Source: Vibrio rumoiensis
GTDB taxonomy: Bacteria; Pseudomonadota; Gammaproteobacteria; Enterobacterales; Vibrionaceae
Length of the DNA stretch: 64,000 nucleotides
Direction of reading: 5' to 3'
Assembly (NCBI RefSeq): GCF_002218045.2
Contig: NZ_AP018686.1
Location: 62,001 to 126,000 of the forward strand
Shown here: piece by piece, positions 35,290 to 44,825 of the stretch
Position numbering within the stretch: position 1 is the first letter of the stretch
Layout of the letters: each line of letters starts with the position of its first letter
Made by a program: the position numbers and the translations under genes
Notes under the pieces: model-generated
What the model saw: only the letters and a program-made list of their open reading frames with translations
Told to the model about the DNA's origin: nothing
Database searches by the model: none

Positions 35290-37494
35290 CTATTTAAGGT
35301 CAAAGCGATCCAGTTCCATCACTTTCGTCCACGTTTTCACAAAGTCTTTGACAAACTTCTCTTTGGCATCGCTTGAGGCATACACTTCAGCAACCGCACG
35401 AAGTTGAGAGTTTGAACCAAACACTAGATCTGCACGAGTGGCTTGCCATTTTGCTTCGCCAGTCTTACGGTCTGTGCCTTGGTAGACTTTTTTATCATCA
35501 CCAACGGCTTTCCATTCGGTGTTCATATCGAGCAGGTTAACAAAGAAGTCATTGCTTAATGTTTCTTTCTTATCGGTGAACACACCGTAATCGGTTTGGT
35601 TGTGGTTAGTGCCTAGCATACGTAGACCACCGACAAGTACCGTCATTTCTGGTGCCGTCAATGTCAGCAGTTGCGCTTTATCAACTAATAAAAATTCAGC
35701 TGGCGCTTTAGTTTTATCGCTATTGTAGTTACGGAAACCATCGGCAATTGGGTTCAAGTATTCAAATGAATCCACTTCGGTTTGCTCTTGGGTTGCATCA
35801 GCACGGCCTGGCGTGAATGGTGCTTCAATCTCAAAGCCTGCATTTTTAGCCGCTTGTTCTACCGCCACGTTACCTGCTAGTACAATTAAGTCAGCAAGAG
35901 AAACTTCTTTGCCACCAGATTGCGCTTGGTTAAACGCGGCTTGAATGCCTTCTAGTACCGCAATTACTTTCGCCGTTTGTTGTGGCTGGTTTGCTTCCCA
36001 ATCTTTCTGTGGAGCAAGGCGAATACGCGCACCATTTACGCCACCACGCATATCAGACCCGCGGAAGGTTGAAGCTGCCGCCCACGCAGTTGAAGCCAGC
36101 TCTGATACTGATAGACCAGAATCGAGGATGTTTTTCTTTAATTCTGCTTGATCAGCTTTATCAATCAGAAGGTGCTTCGCTTCTGGGATTGGATCTTGCC
36201 AAATCAAATCTTCCGCTGGTACTTCTTGACCTAGGTAACGTGCTTTTGGACCCATATCACGGTGGGTTAGCTTGAACCAAGCACGAGCAAATGCTTCTTG
36301 GAACTCAAGTGGATTTTTCAAGAATCGACGAGAGATTTTTTCATACTCAGGGTCGAAACGCAGTGATAGATCGGTGGTGAGCATGCTTGGCTTGTGTTTT
36401 TTGCCTGCTTCAAATGCATCCGGCACATTTTCATCGTCTGTTTTAGCAACCCATTGCCAAGCACCTGCAGGGCTTTTCACTAGATCCCATTCGTAATTAA
36501 ATAGGTTTTCTAAGAAGTAGTAGCTCCATTTGGTTGGTGTTTGAGTCCAAGTGACTTCAAGGCCAGAACCAATCGCATCACCGGCTTTACCTGTACCAAA
36601 TGTGTTGTGCCAACCTAAACCTTGTTGTTCAATGTCTGCCGCTTCTGGATCGGCGCCTACATTATCCGCATCACCAGCACCATGAGTTTTACCGAAGGTG
36701 TGACCACCGGCAATCAAGGCGACGGTTTCTTCATCATTCATTGCCATACGAGCAAAGGTGTCGCGAATATCTGCCGCAGCAAGTAGAGGATCAGGCTTAC
36801 CACCTGGACCTTCTGGATTTACGTAAATCAAGCCCATTTGCACCGCCGCAAGTGGATCATCTAAATCACGGTCGCCAGAGTAACGCTGGTCATCGGTTAG
36901 CCATTCGGTTTCTTTGCCCCAGTACACATCTTGCTCTGGTTCCCAAACATCTTTACGACCGCCAGCAAAGCCAAAGGTTTTGAAGCCCATAGACTCAAGA
37001 GCCACGTTACCCGTTAGGATGAACAAGTCAGCCCAAGAGATTTTCTTACCGTATTTTTGTTTGATAGGCCAAATTAAGCGACGTGCTTTATCTAGGTTAA
37101 CGTTATCTGGCCAGCTGTTCAGTGGTGCGAAACGTTGTTGACCGGTACCACCGCCACCGCGACCGTCTTGCACGCGGTAAGTACCAGCACTGTGCCATGC
37201 CATACGGATAAATAGAGGCCCGTAATGGCCGAAATCTGCTGGCCACCATTCTTGAGAATCGGTCATTAAATCATGTAGATCTTTTTTTACTGCTTTTAGG
37301 TCAAGGCTAAGGAATTCTTTTTCGTAGTCAAAATCAGGGTCCATCGGATCTGATTTTTGACCCTGTTGATGAAGGACGGAAAGGTCAAGTTGGTTTGGCC
37401 ACCAATCTTTGTTTTGAGTACCGGTTGCTGCAGTGTTACCACTATTATTTACATTGTTGCTACTGTGGAAAGGGCATTTTGATTCACTAGACAT
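35290..37494 (-). CDS. katG: Catalase-peroxidase KatG
   Basis: 734 residues, full length for the bifunctional heme enzyme. Distal motif RMAWHSAGTYR (~100-110) holds the catalytic Arg, Trp and His; IYVNPEGPGG contains the Tyr of the Met-Tyr-Trp adduct; proximal ALIAGGHTFGKTHGAG gives the heme His (~267). The second, heme-free peroxidase domain follows (~420-734). It removes hydrogen peroxide. A good inverted repeat lies ~75-105 bp upstream, but it does not fit an OxyR site. Confidence 0.97.
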   Translation of the reverse strand: MSSESKCPFHSSNNVNNSGNTAATGTQNKDWWPNQLDLSVLHQQGQKSDPMDPDFDYEKEFLSLDLKAVKKDLHDLMTDSQEWWPADFGHYGPLFIRMAWHSAGTYRVQDGRGGGGTGQQRFAPLNSWPDNVNLDKARRLIWPIKQKYGKKISWADLFILTGNVALESMGFKTFGFAGGRKDVWEPEQDVYWGKETEWLTDDQRYSGDRDLDDPLAAVQMGLIYVNPEGPGGKPDPLLAAADIRDTFARMAMNDEETVALIAGGHTFGKTHGAGDADNVGADPEAADIEQQGLGWHNTFGTGKAGDAIGSGLEVTWTQTPTKWSYYFLENLFNYEWDLVKSPAGAWQWVAKTDDENVPDAFEAGKKHKPSMLTTDLSLRFDPEYEKISRRFLKNPLEFQEAFARAWFKLTHRDMGPKARYLGQEVPAEDLIWQDPIPEAKHLLIDKADQAELKKNILDSGLSVSELASTAWAAASTFRGSDMRGGVNGARIRLAPQKDWEANQPQQTAKVIAVLEGIQAAFNQAQSGGKEVSLADLIVLAGNVAVEQAAKNAGFEIEAPFTPGRADATQEQTEVDSFEYLNPIADGFRNYNSDKTKAPAEFLLVDKAQLLTLTAPEMTVLVGGLRMLGTNHNQTDYGVFTDKKETLSNDFFVNLLDMNTEWKAVGDDKKVYQGTDRKTGEAKWQATRADLVFGSNSQLRAVAEVYASSDAKEKFVKDFVKTWTKVMELDRFDLK

Positions 37495-37850
37495 AGGTGT
37501 CTCCCTGTAGATTTGAGTAATTTTTTTGTTACATTCAAGTTACGCTTGTTCGTGATTCGTTACCAATCGGAATTATCGATACTATCCATAGATAATTCCG
37601 TATTAATGGCAAGGGTTTATAGTTTTTGATATTACATTACGTAAAGTTATGGGTAATGTGACGTATGATTCATCTTTGATATTGTTGTTACCTGCTTTAT
37701 TTCCACTCATTTAACTCAGATAAAAGGATAGAACCTAAAATATAAAAAACGGCGAATTAATGTCATCTTGAAAAAATAGTCTAAAACCTCAAACAGCTTA
37801 GGCATAAATTGGTTACAATAAGCTATCTATTTAATGTTTTGAGATATTCG
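37495..37850. other. 356-bp intergenic region between divergent katG and rhlE
   Basis: AT-rich. It contains a 10-bp-arm inverted repeat (37568-37600) near katG. I see no other gene or site I can support. Confidence 0.45.
37568..37600. promoter_or_regulatory. Inverted repeat upstream of katG
   Basis: CGGAATTATC (37568-37577) and GATAATTCCG (37591-37600) are perfect complements with a 13-bp spacer holding CTATCCATAG. It could be a repressor or activator site for katG. The arrangement does not fit the four-part OxyR consensus. Confidence 0.45.
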
Positions 37851-39053
37851 ATGCCATTTTCTACATTGGGATTAAGTCCTTCCATCCTGCAAGCCGTTGC
37901 TGAGCAAGGTTATGACAAACCAACTGAGATTCAACGTAAAGCAATTCCTATCATTCTAGATGGAAAAAACTTAATTGCCGCTGCGCAAACCGGTACGGGT
38001 AAAACCGCGAGTTTTGTCTTGCCAATTTTAGAGCAGTTGAGCCGCGGTCAAACCCAGCGTAAAAAACGCATTCGAGCTTTAATTCTAGTGCCTACTCGCG
38101 AACTTGCTATTCAGGTGAATGAAAATATTCAAGCCTATGGCAAACATCTGAATCTAACCTCGTTGGCGATGTATGGTGGTGTGGATTACGCGCCGCAGAA
38201 ACAAGCGTTAATCGATGGGGTCGATATTCTGGTGGCAACCCCTGGTCGTTTGATTGATTTATACGGCCAGCATTCTGTGCATTTTGATGAAGTGGAAATG
38301 TTGGTATTAGATGAAGCCGACCGTATGTTGGATATGGGCTTTATTGAAGACATTAATAAAATCTTAGCGCGCCTACCTGAAAACATTCAAAACTTGCTGT
38401 TTTCTGCGACACTTTCAAACCCCGTTCGTGAGTTAGCCCGCACGGCAATTAGCGATCCTGAAGAAATTGTAATCGCGAAACATCAAGCCTCAAAAGACTC
38501 AATCAACCAGTATCTCATTACAGTAGATAAAGATAAAAAGTCAGCCTTGTTGAGTCATTTATTGGCTGAGCGAGACTGGTCTCAAGTGTTGATCTTTATC
38601 GGCACAAAGCATGGCGCGGCGAAATTGGTTTCTCAGTTAGAAAAACGCGGCATTGCAGCAGAAGCCATCCACAGTGGGCGTAATCAAGCTTCACGTGCGC
38701 GTGTTTTGGATGAGTTCAAACAAGGTAAAGTGAAATATTTAGTGGCAACGGGTGTGGCAGCGCGGGGGATTGATATCGATGATCTACCGTGCGTGATTAA
38801 CTATGATATGCCTTTCCCCGCCGATGAATATGTTCACCGAATTGGCCGTACTGGCCGTGCCGGCGCCAAAGGTGAAGCGGTGTCTTTAGTCTCGCGCGAC
38901 GACTTTAAAAACCTATGCATGATTGAAAGCCGCCTTGGTCATTTAATTAAGCGCCAAACCGTGGATGGATTCACGCCACAAAAAGAAGTGCCAATTTCTA
39001 TTCTTAATTATGTTCCTAAGCATAAGCGCGAAAAGCAACAAGATAGAGACTAG
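37851..39053 (+). CDS. rhlE: DEAD-box RNA helicase RhlE
   Basis: 400 residues from the ATG at 37851; a longer reading to a TTG at 37809 is unlikely. It opens FSTLGLSPSILQAVAEQGYDKPTEIQ like RhlE. Q motif, AQTGTGKT (~46), PTRELA (~80), DEAD (~149), SAT (~180), and the C-terminal ARGIDIDDL and HRIGRTGR are all present. It lacks the long basic C-terminal tail of larger RhlE forms. It remodels RNA in ribosome assembly and cold response. Confidence 0.94.
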   Translation: MPFSTLGLSPSILQAVAEQGYDKPTEIQRKAIPIILDGKNLIAAAQTGTGKTASFVLPILEQLSRGQTQRKKRIRALILVPTRELAIQVNENIQAYGKHLNLTSLAMYGGVDYAPQKQALIDGVDILVATPGRLIDLYGQHSVHFDEVEMLVLDEADRMLDMGFIEDINKILARLPENIQNLLFSATLSNPVRELARTAISDPEEIVIAKHQASKDSINQYLITVDKDKKSALLSHLLAERDWSQVLIFIGTKHGAAKLVSQLEKRGIAAEAIHSGRNQASRARVLDEFKQGKVKYLVATGVAARGIDIDDLPCVINYDMPFPADEYVHRIGRTGRAGAKGEAVSLVSRDDFKNLCMIESRLGHLIKRQTVDGFTPQKEVPISILNYVPKHKREKQQDRD

Positions 39054-39076
39054 TCAATAGGTTGCTCTAAATACAG

Positions 39077-39142
39077 ACGCTTCACTTTTTTATAAGGCTG
39101 TCTCCGATGAGATGTTTTTATATTAAGAGTGGGGCGTTTTTA
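39077..39142 (+). terminator. Possible terminator of rhlE
   Basis: ACGCTTCACT (39077-39086) and AGTGGGGCGT (39128-39137) can pair with two G-T wobbles over a 41-nt loop, followed by TTTTTA. The stem is weak and the loop long. Confidence 0.35.
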
Positions 39143-39646
39143 TTTTTCATATTGATATAAATTATTCTGCGAACCATACAGCTCAATCACATTAATTAGC
39201 TCAAAGCCGAGTTTTTTCAGTAACCCATTTGATGGCACATTATCTAACATAGTGATGGCTTGTACTGCATTGAGTGAGTGTTGCTTCATTCCTTGTTCTA
39301 GTACGGATTTCGCGGCCTCAAAACCATACCCTTTATTACTGTAATTACTCAATAATGCGTAGCCAATATCCGGCAGAGACAACTCTTCTCGTTTGATTAG
39401 TCCACACATGCCAATTGGAGTATTGGTGCTCTTTTCTATTACTAAATTTAAGCCAAAGCCGTGAACCTTATAGCTGCGAATCGGGCCTTGAGTTAAGTAT
39501 TGAATCGCATCATCGAGCGTACGGACTTTTTTATCGCCAATATAACGAAGAAACGAGGGTTGATTTAAGAGTTGAACAATAAATGCGGCGTCATCAAGAG
39601 TAAAATGCTGGATGGTAAGATGGTCGGTTTGGCAAATGATGGTCAT
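39140..39646 (-). CDS. RimJ/RimL-type GNAT acetyltransferase
   Basis: 168 residues with the usual RimJ/RimL-like features: TDHLTIQHFTLDDA at the start, PIGMCGLIKRE, PDIGYALLSNYSNKGYGFEAAKSVL (acetyl-CoA loop, ~93-117) and NVPSNGLLKKLGFELI. Its ATG overlaps the stop of a GNAT-gene remnant (ATGA), so it was probably once the last gene of the soxR operon now split at 60302. The acceptor is unknown. Confidence 0.86.
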   Translation of the reverse strand: MTIICQTDHLTIQHFTLDDAAFIVQLLNQPSFLRYIGDKKVRTLDDAIQYLTQGPIRSYKVHGFGLNLVIEKSTNTPIGMCGLIKREELSLPDIGYALLSNYSNKGYGFEAAKSVLEQGMKQHSLNAVQAITMLDNVPSNGLLKKLGFELINVIELYGSQNNLYQYEK

Positions 39647-39702
39647 GAAAGGATTTTTTCCATTTTATAATTAATAAACGACTGGCCACGGAGTGAAACG
39701 GA
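39643..39702 (-). pseudogene. 3' remnant of a GNAT gene, left attachment junction
   Basis: Minus-strand reading VSLRGQSFINYKMEKILS then TGA equals the end of the GNAT gene at 60302 (VSLRGQSFINYKMEKIIT). The shared 50 bp are identical. Upstream of the repeat the similarity stops and the frame soon meets a stop. It looks like the original 3' end left behind when the island entered. Confidence 0.8.
39653..39702. repeat. 50-bp direct repeat, left copy (att-like)
   Basis: Identical over 50 bp and same orientation as 60312-60361. The sequence lies in the 3' coding end of a GNAT gene in both places. Confidence 0.9.
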
Positions 39703-39855
39703 AAGGTTTCTTTTGTCGGTCAATCACTCGTTTACTTTGTTCTGATATTTAGCAATATAGATCTACTTCACTATTTTTAATATTTGTTTTTATTTTATAA
39801 ATGAATACTAAATCTTTTCTTTGTATCTACCCACAAATTTTCACCGTTAAGTTTC

Positions 39856-39890
39856 AACGTATTAAGTGATGGCATGTTACTTAATACGTT
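39856..39890. promoter_or_regulatory. Perfect 12-bp-arm inverted repeat
   Basis: AACGTATTAAGT and ACTTAATACGTT are exact complements with an 11-bp spacer, ~240 bp before the first catabolic gene. It may be an operator of the SorC or IclR proteins of the island, or a structured island end. Confidence 0.45.
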
Positions 39891-40000
39891 AAGAGATGTT
39901 CATGTCAATGGAAATAAATTATGTGAATTTCTCTCAAATTGAGACTTTTTATATCATTTTAGTTTGACGGTTCTCGATTTCGTGCATAAGTTTAATCAAA

Positions 40001-40045
40001 GTGAAATATCTTCACGATAAGTAAATATATTTCATTTAAGTGAAA
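40001..40045 (+). promoter_or_regulatory. Pair of TGAA/TTCA dyads before the ABC operon
   Basis: GTGAA-N5-TTCAC (40001-40015) and TTTCA-N6-TGAAA (40030-40045) share half-sites. They lie ~88-132 bp upstream of the first ATG and could bind the SorC-type regulator encoded in the operon. Confidence 0.4.
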
Positions 40046-40132
40046 ATATCTCAATCTGAAGCTTGCTGATGGAATGACAAGCTGATGGCAGTAGGTTGAA
40101 TGTTCATAATCCCGCATAAAAAGGAGAATGGG

Positions 40133-41188
40133 ATGAGCAAGTTACAAGCTATGACGAGAAAAATACACCTAGTAACGGCCACTGTAGCACTGTTTATTTT
40201 ATCGGTTGCTTCGCCTGTATCGGCTGAAACCAAAGCACCGGCTGCATTTAAATGCAAACCTGGAGAAACCTATTACATGAACGTGATGGTTTCAGGGGTC
40301 GAATATTGGTTTCCTGTTTATGAAATGATGAAACAAGCTGCCCAATCTATGGGTTGTAAGACGGTTTATACCGGCACACCAGAATACGATGTAAATAAAC
40401 AGTTGGCCTCTTTTGAGCAAATTTTGGCTAAAAAACCTGCTGGTATTTTACTGCATCCAATGAACCCTGACCCATTTATTGAGCCTATCAACCGAGCAGC
40501 GGAAATGGGGATCCCTGTGGTGACATTTGCTGCAGACTCTCCCAATAGTAAACGTGTTTCTTTTATTACCTCTGATAATTATCAAGAAGGTAAGTTTGCT
40601 GCGGATGCTGTTGCTGAAGATATGGGAGGAAAAGGTGAATACGCGGTACTAGAAAATCCAGGTCAGGATAACCATGACCGTCGTGTTAGTGCCTTTATCG
40701 CGCGTATGGAAGAGAAGTGGCCGGATATGAAGCTAGTTTCTCGTGCTGCGAGTAATACCGATGCGGTTAAGGCGTATAACGCGGTTATGACGATTGCACA
40801 AGCTCACCCTAATTTAGGTGCAGTGTTTATGCCAGAAGCTACTTCAGCGATGGGGGCGGCTCAAGCTGGTAAAGAACTTGGTGGGAAAATTCGTATTTTC
40901 AATGCCGATGTGAACGCCAAAATACTGGATATGATCAAGCAAGGTGAAATCTTTGGAGCGGTTAATCCAAACCAAGGCATGCAGGGTTATATGGGGATGA
41001 TGTTGCTATATATGGCAGCTCACCCAAGCATGATTGATCCTATGAATGATCATAAACGCTCCGGCTATAACCCAATGGGGGTTCCCTTTGTGGATAATGG
41101 ATTTTCCATTGTTACCAAAGATAATGCGGATGACTTCTATTGGGATAAATACCTAGAGAAGCGTGGTACCAAAGGAATTAACGAGTAA
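40133..41188 (+). CDS. Sugar ABC transporter substrate-binding protein (ribose type)
   Basis: 351 residues from the ATG at 40133, with AAGGAG 6 nt upstream; the frame extends to 40100 without a site. Signal peptide to VSAET. It is a periplasmic-binding fold of the RbsB/LsrB class: EYWFPVYEMMKQAAQ, ILLHPMNPDPFIEPINRA, and ITSDNYQEGKFAAD are typical. It captures a sugar, polyol or sugar-like signal. It is first of a long operon that continues to the dehydrogenase at 51360. Confidence 0.88.
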   Translation: MSKLQAMTRKIHLVTATVALFILSVASPVSAETKAPAAFKCKPGETYYMNVMVSGVEYWFPVYEMMKQAAQSMGCKTVYTGTPEYDVNKQLASFEQILAKKPAGILLHPMNPDPFIEPINRAAEMGIPVVTFAADSPNSKRVSFITSDNYQEGKFAADAVAEDMGGKGEYAVLENPGQDNHDRRVSAFIARMEEKWPDMKLVSRAASNTDAVKAYNAVMTIAQAHPNLGAVFMPEATSAMGAAQAGKELGGKIRIFNADVNAKILDMIKQGEIFGAVNPNQGMQGYMGMMLLYMAAHPSMIDPMNDHKRSGYNPMGVPFVDNGFSIVTKDNADDFYWDKYLEKRGTKGINE

Positions 41189-41247
41189 TTTTATTTGGCT
41201 GAGGCCTGATGTATAGGCCTCTTTCATCAATCGTTCATGGAGGAAGT

Positions 41248-42786
41248 ATGGTGGATTTTTCCAATCAAATACCGGTCCTTGAGATTAAAAATGTTACCAA
41301 AACCTTTGGCTCAACCGCAGCGTTAAACTCAATCAATTTTGAACTCCTACCTGGTGAAATACATGCAGTGGCGGGGGAAAATGGTGCAGGAAAGTCTACA
41401 TTGATGAAAATCATCGATGGCATTCATCAACCTGACAGTGGTGAAATATACATTAAAGGCGAAAAAGTGATCGTAAAAAACCCTTTGATTGCACAGCAAT
41501 TGGGTATTGGATTCGTTCATCAAGAAATCGCTTTATGCACTGATGTTTCAGTGGCTGAAAACATCATGATGGCAAAAATTAACACTTCAACAGGCTGGTT
41601 TATTGATTATAAAGCTTTATATAAAGAAGCGTATGAAGCAATTAATCAACTCGCGGACATTGATCCTAAAAAGAAAGTATTAGATTTAACCATTTCGAAT
41701 CAACAGTTGGTAGAAATTGCTAAGGCACTAGTCCTTGATTGCAAAATTCTGATCCTTGATGAACCAACAGCGGCTCTAACCGACCAAGAAACCGATATAT
41801 TATTTGCCATCATGCAAAGGCTAAAAGCTCAAGGTATTAGCATTATTTATATTAGTCATCGTATGGCTGAAATCTTTGAACAGTGCGACCGAGTAAGCGT
41901 ATTTCGTGATGGGTATTATATTGATACCAAAAGAATTTGCGATACCACTCCTCAAGCGATAGTGCAAAGCCTGGTAGGGCGTGAGATTCATAACCTATAC
42001 CCACCTAAATTTTCTGGATTATTAGAAACGACCCCTGTGATTTTAAATGCGGAACATTTGTCTGATGGTCATCGTTTTAATGATGTGAGTTTTAACGTTT
42101 ATCAAGGTGAGATTTTGGGCATTGCAGGTCTTATCGGAGCGGGACGTTCTGAAATGGTTCAGGGCTTATGCGGGCTCCGCCAAAAGAGCAGTGGCGTTGT
42201 GATGTTCAATGATAAAGCAATCAAGATTAATGGTTATCGAGATGCGATTGAACAGGGAATTGTTTACTTATCCGAAGATCGTAAGGAAGAAGGTTTATTT
42301 CTTGAACTGTCTATTTTATCTAATGTATCGGCCTTGAAACTTGAACAAGTGTCAGTACATGGATTGATTAATAAGGATAAAGAGTTTGAACAAGCACAAA
42401 AACTTACTAAGCAGCTAAATCTAAAAAGCGGCAGTCTATATCACAAGGTTTCGTCATTAAGCGGTGGTAATCAACAGAAAGTCGCTTTAGCCAAAATCTT
42501 ATCGGTGAATCCTAAACTCATCATCCTAGATGAACCGACTCGAGGCATTGATGTGGGGGCTAAAACAGAAATCCACCAATTGATTCGAGATCTGGCTAAT
42601 AAAGGTATTGGCATTATTGTGATTTCTTCGGAGTTGCCTGAAATCATAGGCTTAAGTGACAGAGTGATGGTAATGAGGGAGTCCTATCAGATGGGAACAC
42701 TGAGCGGAGATCAGATTACTGAGCAGAATATTATGCAATTAGCCTCTGGTGCTGAAAGCTTATTATCCGACGCTGTGCACGCGTAA
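41248..42786 (+). CDS. Sugar ABC transporter ATPase, double-domain (RbsA type)
   Basis: 512 residues from the ATG at 41248 with GGAGGAAG upstream (an in-frame start at 41209 lacks one). It has two ATPase halves: Walker A GENGAGKST (~45), LDEPTAAL in half one; a degenerate GLIGAGRSEMV site, the signature LSGGNQQK (~407), and LDEPTRGIDVG in half two. It energises the importer with the adjacent single permease. Confidence 0.93.
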   Translation: MVDFSNQIPVLEIKNVTKTFGSTAALNSINFELLPGEIHAVAGENGAGKSTLMKIIDGIHQPDSGEIYIKGEKVIVKNPLIAQQLGIGFVHQEIALCTDVSVAENIMMAKINTSTGWFIDYKALYKEAYEAINQLADIDPKKKVLDLTISNQQLVEIAKALVLDCKILILDEPTAALTDQETDILFAIMQRLKAQGISIIYISHRMAEIFEQCDRVSVFRDGYYIDTKRICDTTPQAIVQSLVGREIHNLYPPKFSGLLETTPVILNAEHLSDGHRFNDVSFNVYQGEILGIAGLIGAGRSEMVQGLCGLRQKSSGVVMFNDKAIKINGYRDAIEQGIVYLSEDRKEEGLFLELSILSNVSALKLEQVSVHGLINKDKEFEQAQKLTKQLNLKSGSLYHKVSSLSGGNQQKVALAKILSVNPKLIILDEPTRGIDVGAKTEIHQLIRDLANKGIGIIVISSELPEIIGLSDRVMVMRESYQMGTLSGDQITEQNIMQLASGAESLLSDAVHA

Positions 42787-42802
42787 TACAGGAGAAATCA
42801 TA

Positions 42803-43822
42803 ATGACTATTGAGAATGTATCTACACATAAAACCACGGCACAGAACAAAAAACGATCACTAGGTGAAATGCTGGTTGAGTTTAGCCAGATGAGGGAATT
42901 CACCTTACTGCTTATTATAGTAGTGATGTTTATTGGGATGAGTTTTGCGTCTCCTTATTTTCTTACTTGGGCGAATATGAAAGCGATGCTTTTATCGTTT
43001 TCAACCGAAGGCATTGTTGTGGTGGGGATGACAATGCTATTGATTGTGGGAGGGATTGATCTGTCGGTTGGGGCGGTGATGTGTTTGGCCATGGTGGTTG
43101 CAGGTAAGCTGTTTATGCTTGGCATGAACCCTTGGTTGGCAAGCCTTGCCTCTATCGGTTTTAGCGGCTTTATCGGTTGGTTAATGGGGCTGTGTGTTAC
43201 TCGGTTAGGATTACATCACTTTATTGTGACCCTAGCGTTTATGGGATTGGCCCGTGGGGCGAGTATGATCATCACTCAGGGCACACCTATTTCTTTATTT
43301 ACTCTACCAGCTGAGTTTAAGTTTATTGGGCAAGGTACTTTGTTTGGTGTGCCATTTTCAATCATCATTTTCTTTATCGTTATTATTATCAGTGATTTCT
43401 TACTCCGTAACGCCAAGGCTTTTCGTAAGATTTTCTATACCGGTAGTAATGAAAAAGCCGCTCAATATTCCGGCGTTAATACCAATAAAATCAAGCTGTA
43501 TGTAACTGTTCTCTCATCTGCTCTGTGTGGATTGGCTGGAATCATTTATATGTCTAAATTTGGCGCAGCGACGCCGAACTTCGGCGTGGGGTTAGAGTTG
43601 AACATTATTGCGGCAGCGGTGATTGGCGGCGCAAGCCTTAAAGGTGGTGAAGGCACGATTTTTGGCGCAATTCTAGGTATTGCACTGCTTAGTGTGGTCT
43701 CTAGTTCTTTGATGCTTTTAGATGTGTCGGTGTATTGGCAGGAGTTTATTAAAGGGTTGATCTTACTCGCGGCCGTTGCGGTTGACCATCATATGCATCA
43801 GAAATCGAAAGCTAAGGCTTAA
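42803..43822 (+). CDS. Sugar ABC transporter permease (RbsC type)
   Basis: 339 residues from the ATG at 42803 (AGGAG 8 nt upstream). About eight to ten hydrophobic helices. Conserved GMTMLLIVGGIDLSVGAVMCLAMV (~74) and NIIAAAVIGGASLKGGEGTIFGAILG (~262) are the RbsC/BPD_transp_2 signatures. Only one permease is encoded, so it presumably forms a homodimer. Confidence 0.92.
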   Translation: MTIENVSTHKTTAQNKKRSLGEMLVEFSQMREFTLLLIIVVMFIGMSFASPYFLTWANMKAMLLSFSTEGIVVVGMTMLLIVGGIDLSVGAVMCLAMVVAGKLFMLGMNPWLASLASIGFSGFIGWLMGLCVTRLGLHHFIVTLAFMGLARGASMIITQGTPISLFTLPAEFKFIGQGTLFGVPFSIIIFFIVIIISDFLLRNAKAFRKIFYTGSNEKAAQYSGVNTNKIKLYVTVLSSALCGLAGIIYMSKFGAATPNFGVGLELNIIAAAVIGGASLKGGEGTIFGAILGIALLSVVSSSLMLLDVSVYWQEFIKGLILLAAVAVDHHMHQKSKAKA

Positions 43823-43833
43823 GGGGATAGCTT

Positions 43834-44793
43834 ATGCAAACCACAGTGAAAAACCTTGAGGTCTCACGCTTGGTAAGCAAGGTACTGTTCTCTCATTTCA
43901 AAGAGAATCGCAGCCAGTCTGATATTTCAAAAAGTTTAGATCTATCGCCCGCTAAGGTGAATCGAATTATTCGTCAGGCTCGCGAAGAAGGCTTGGTCGA
44001 AATTATCCTCAATATTCCTCATATAGGTGTGATGGAGCTTGAGAAAGAATTGGTTACCAATACAGGACTCAGCAAGGCGGTTCTATGTCCATCTTATTCT
44101 GAGCCTGCAAGTTCAAGCGTTATTCAAATTGCATCTGTAGCAGCTGAATTTTTGCAAGATACGTTACGAAAAAATGATGTCATTTGTATTAGTGGAGGCA
44201 AAGCCTTAGCTAGCATAGTGGAAGTGATTAAGCCTAGTAAAGGCATGAATATTACCGTGCTCCCTGCAACGGGTGGTGTGCAAGGTCGACACTTTACCGA
44301 CGTGAATTATTTGGCGTCGAAGCTAGCCGAGAAATTGGATGGAGAATCTATGCAGATACACGCACCTCTGTTTGCAGATACTCAGTCTGAAAGAGACTTG
44401 TTGATCAATATGCGGGCGACAAAGGAAGTGTTAGATATGGCTCGTCATGCGGATATTGCTTTGGCCGGTATCGGTGCTGTCGCTAAAGGAGATGAAAGTT
44501 ACTTCGATTTGCGTCATTGGGCTAAAAATGAAAAATCTTTAGTGGCTGAAAGCCAATGTCGCGGTGAGGTTTTTGCTCACATTTTTGATCAAGATGGCAT
44601 GGGGTGTATTGAAGCTCTAAACAATAAGTTAGTTGGATTAACACTTGAAGAGTTGAGCAATATTCCTGTCAGTATTGGAGTAGCAGCGGGTGCCGATAAA
44701 GTGGCGCCTATTACTGGGGCATTACGTGGTGGCTTTTTAAATACTCTGATTACCGATGAGTTAACCGCAAAACATGTACTTGATATGTATTAA
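43834..44793 (+). CDS. SorC family transcriptional regulator (sugar-binding)
   Basis: 319 residues. N-terminal HTH (ENRSQSDISKSLDLSPAKVNRIIRQAREEGLVEI, ~24-57) followed by a sugar-phosphate-binding SorC domain (~60-315) with CISGGKALASI and AGIGAVAKGDE and the late GVAAGADKVAPITGALRGG. It is in the LsrR/EryD-type group by layout. It probably represses the operon until a phosphorylated intermediate binds. It follows the permease by 11 bp. Confidence 0.88.
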   Translation: MQTTVKNLEVSRLVSKVLFSHFKENRSQSDISKSLDLSPAKVNRIIRQAREEGLVEIILNIPHIGVMELEKELVTNTGLSKAVLCPSYSEPASSSVIQIASVAAEFLQDTLRKNDVICISGGKALASIVEVIKPSKGMNITVLPATGGVQGRHFTDVNYLASKLAEKLDGESMQIHAPLFADTQSERDLLINMRATKEVLDMARHADIALAGIGAVAKGDESYFDLRHWAKNEKSLVAESQCRGEVFAHIFDQDGMGCIEALNNKLVGLTLEELSNIPVSIGVAAGADKVAPITGALRGGFLNTLITDELTAKHVLDMY

Positions 44794-44825
44794 CTTTTTA
44801 TCATTTAAATTAAAAGGAAACACTT

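Larger units (their letters stand above)
39703..40132. other. 430-bp left end of the island and promoter region of the ABC operon
   Basis: No ORF that I can support. It holds a perfect 12-bp-arm inverted repeat (39856-39890), a 13-bp dyad TCTCAA-A-TTGAGA (39932-39944) and two TGAA/TTCA dyads (40001-40045), then AAGGAG at the first gene. Confidence 0.5.

Noticed and set aside
37568..37600. OxyR site for katG
   Set aside because: ATAG and CTAT quartets are not at the required spacing; only a simple dyad is present.
39932..39944. CRP site near TGTGA before the island operon
   Set aside because: The right half (CTCAA) does not match TCACA; only the left half-site fits.
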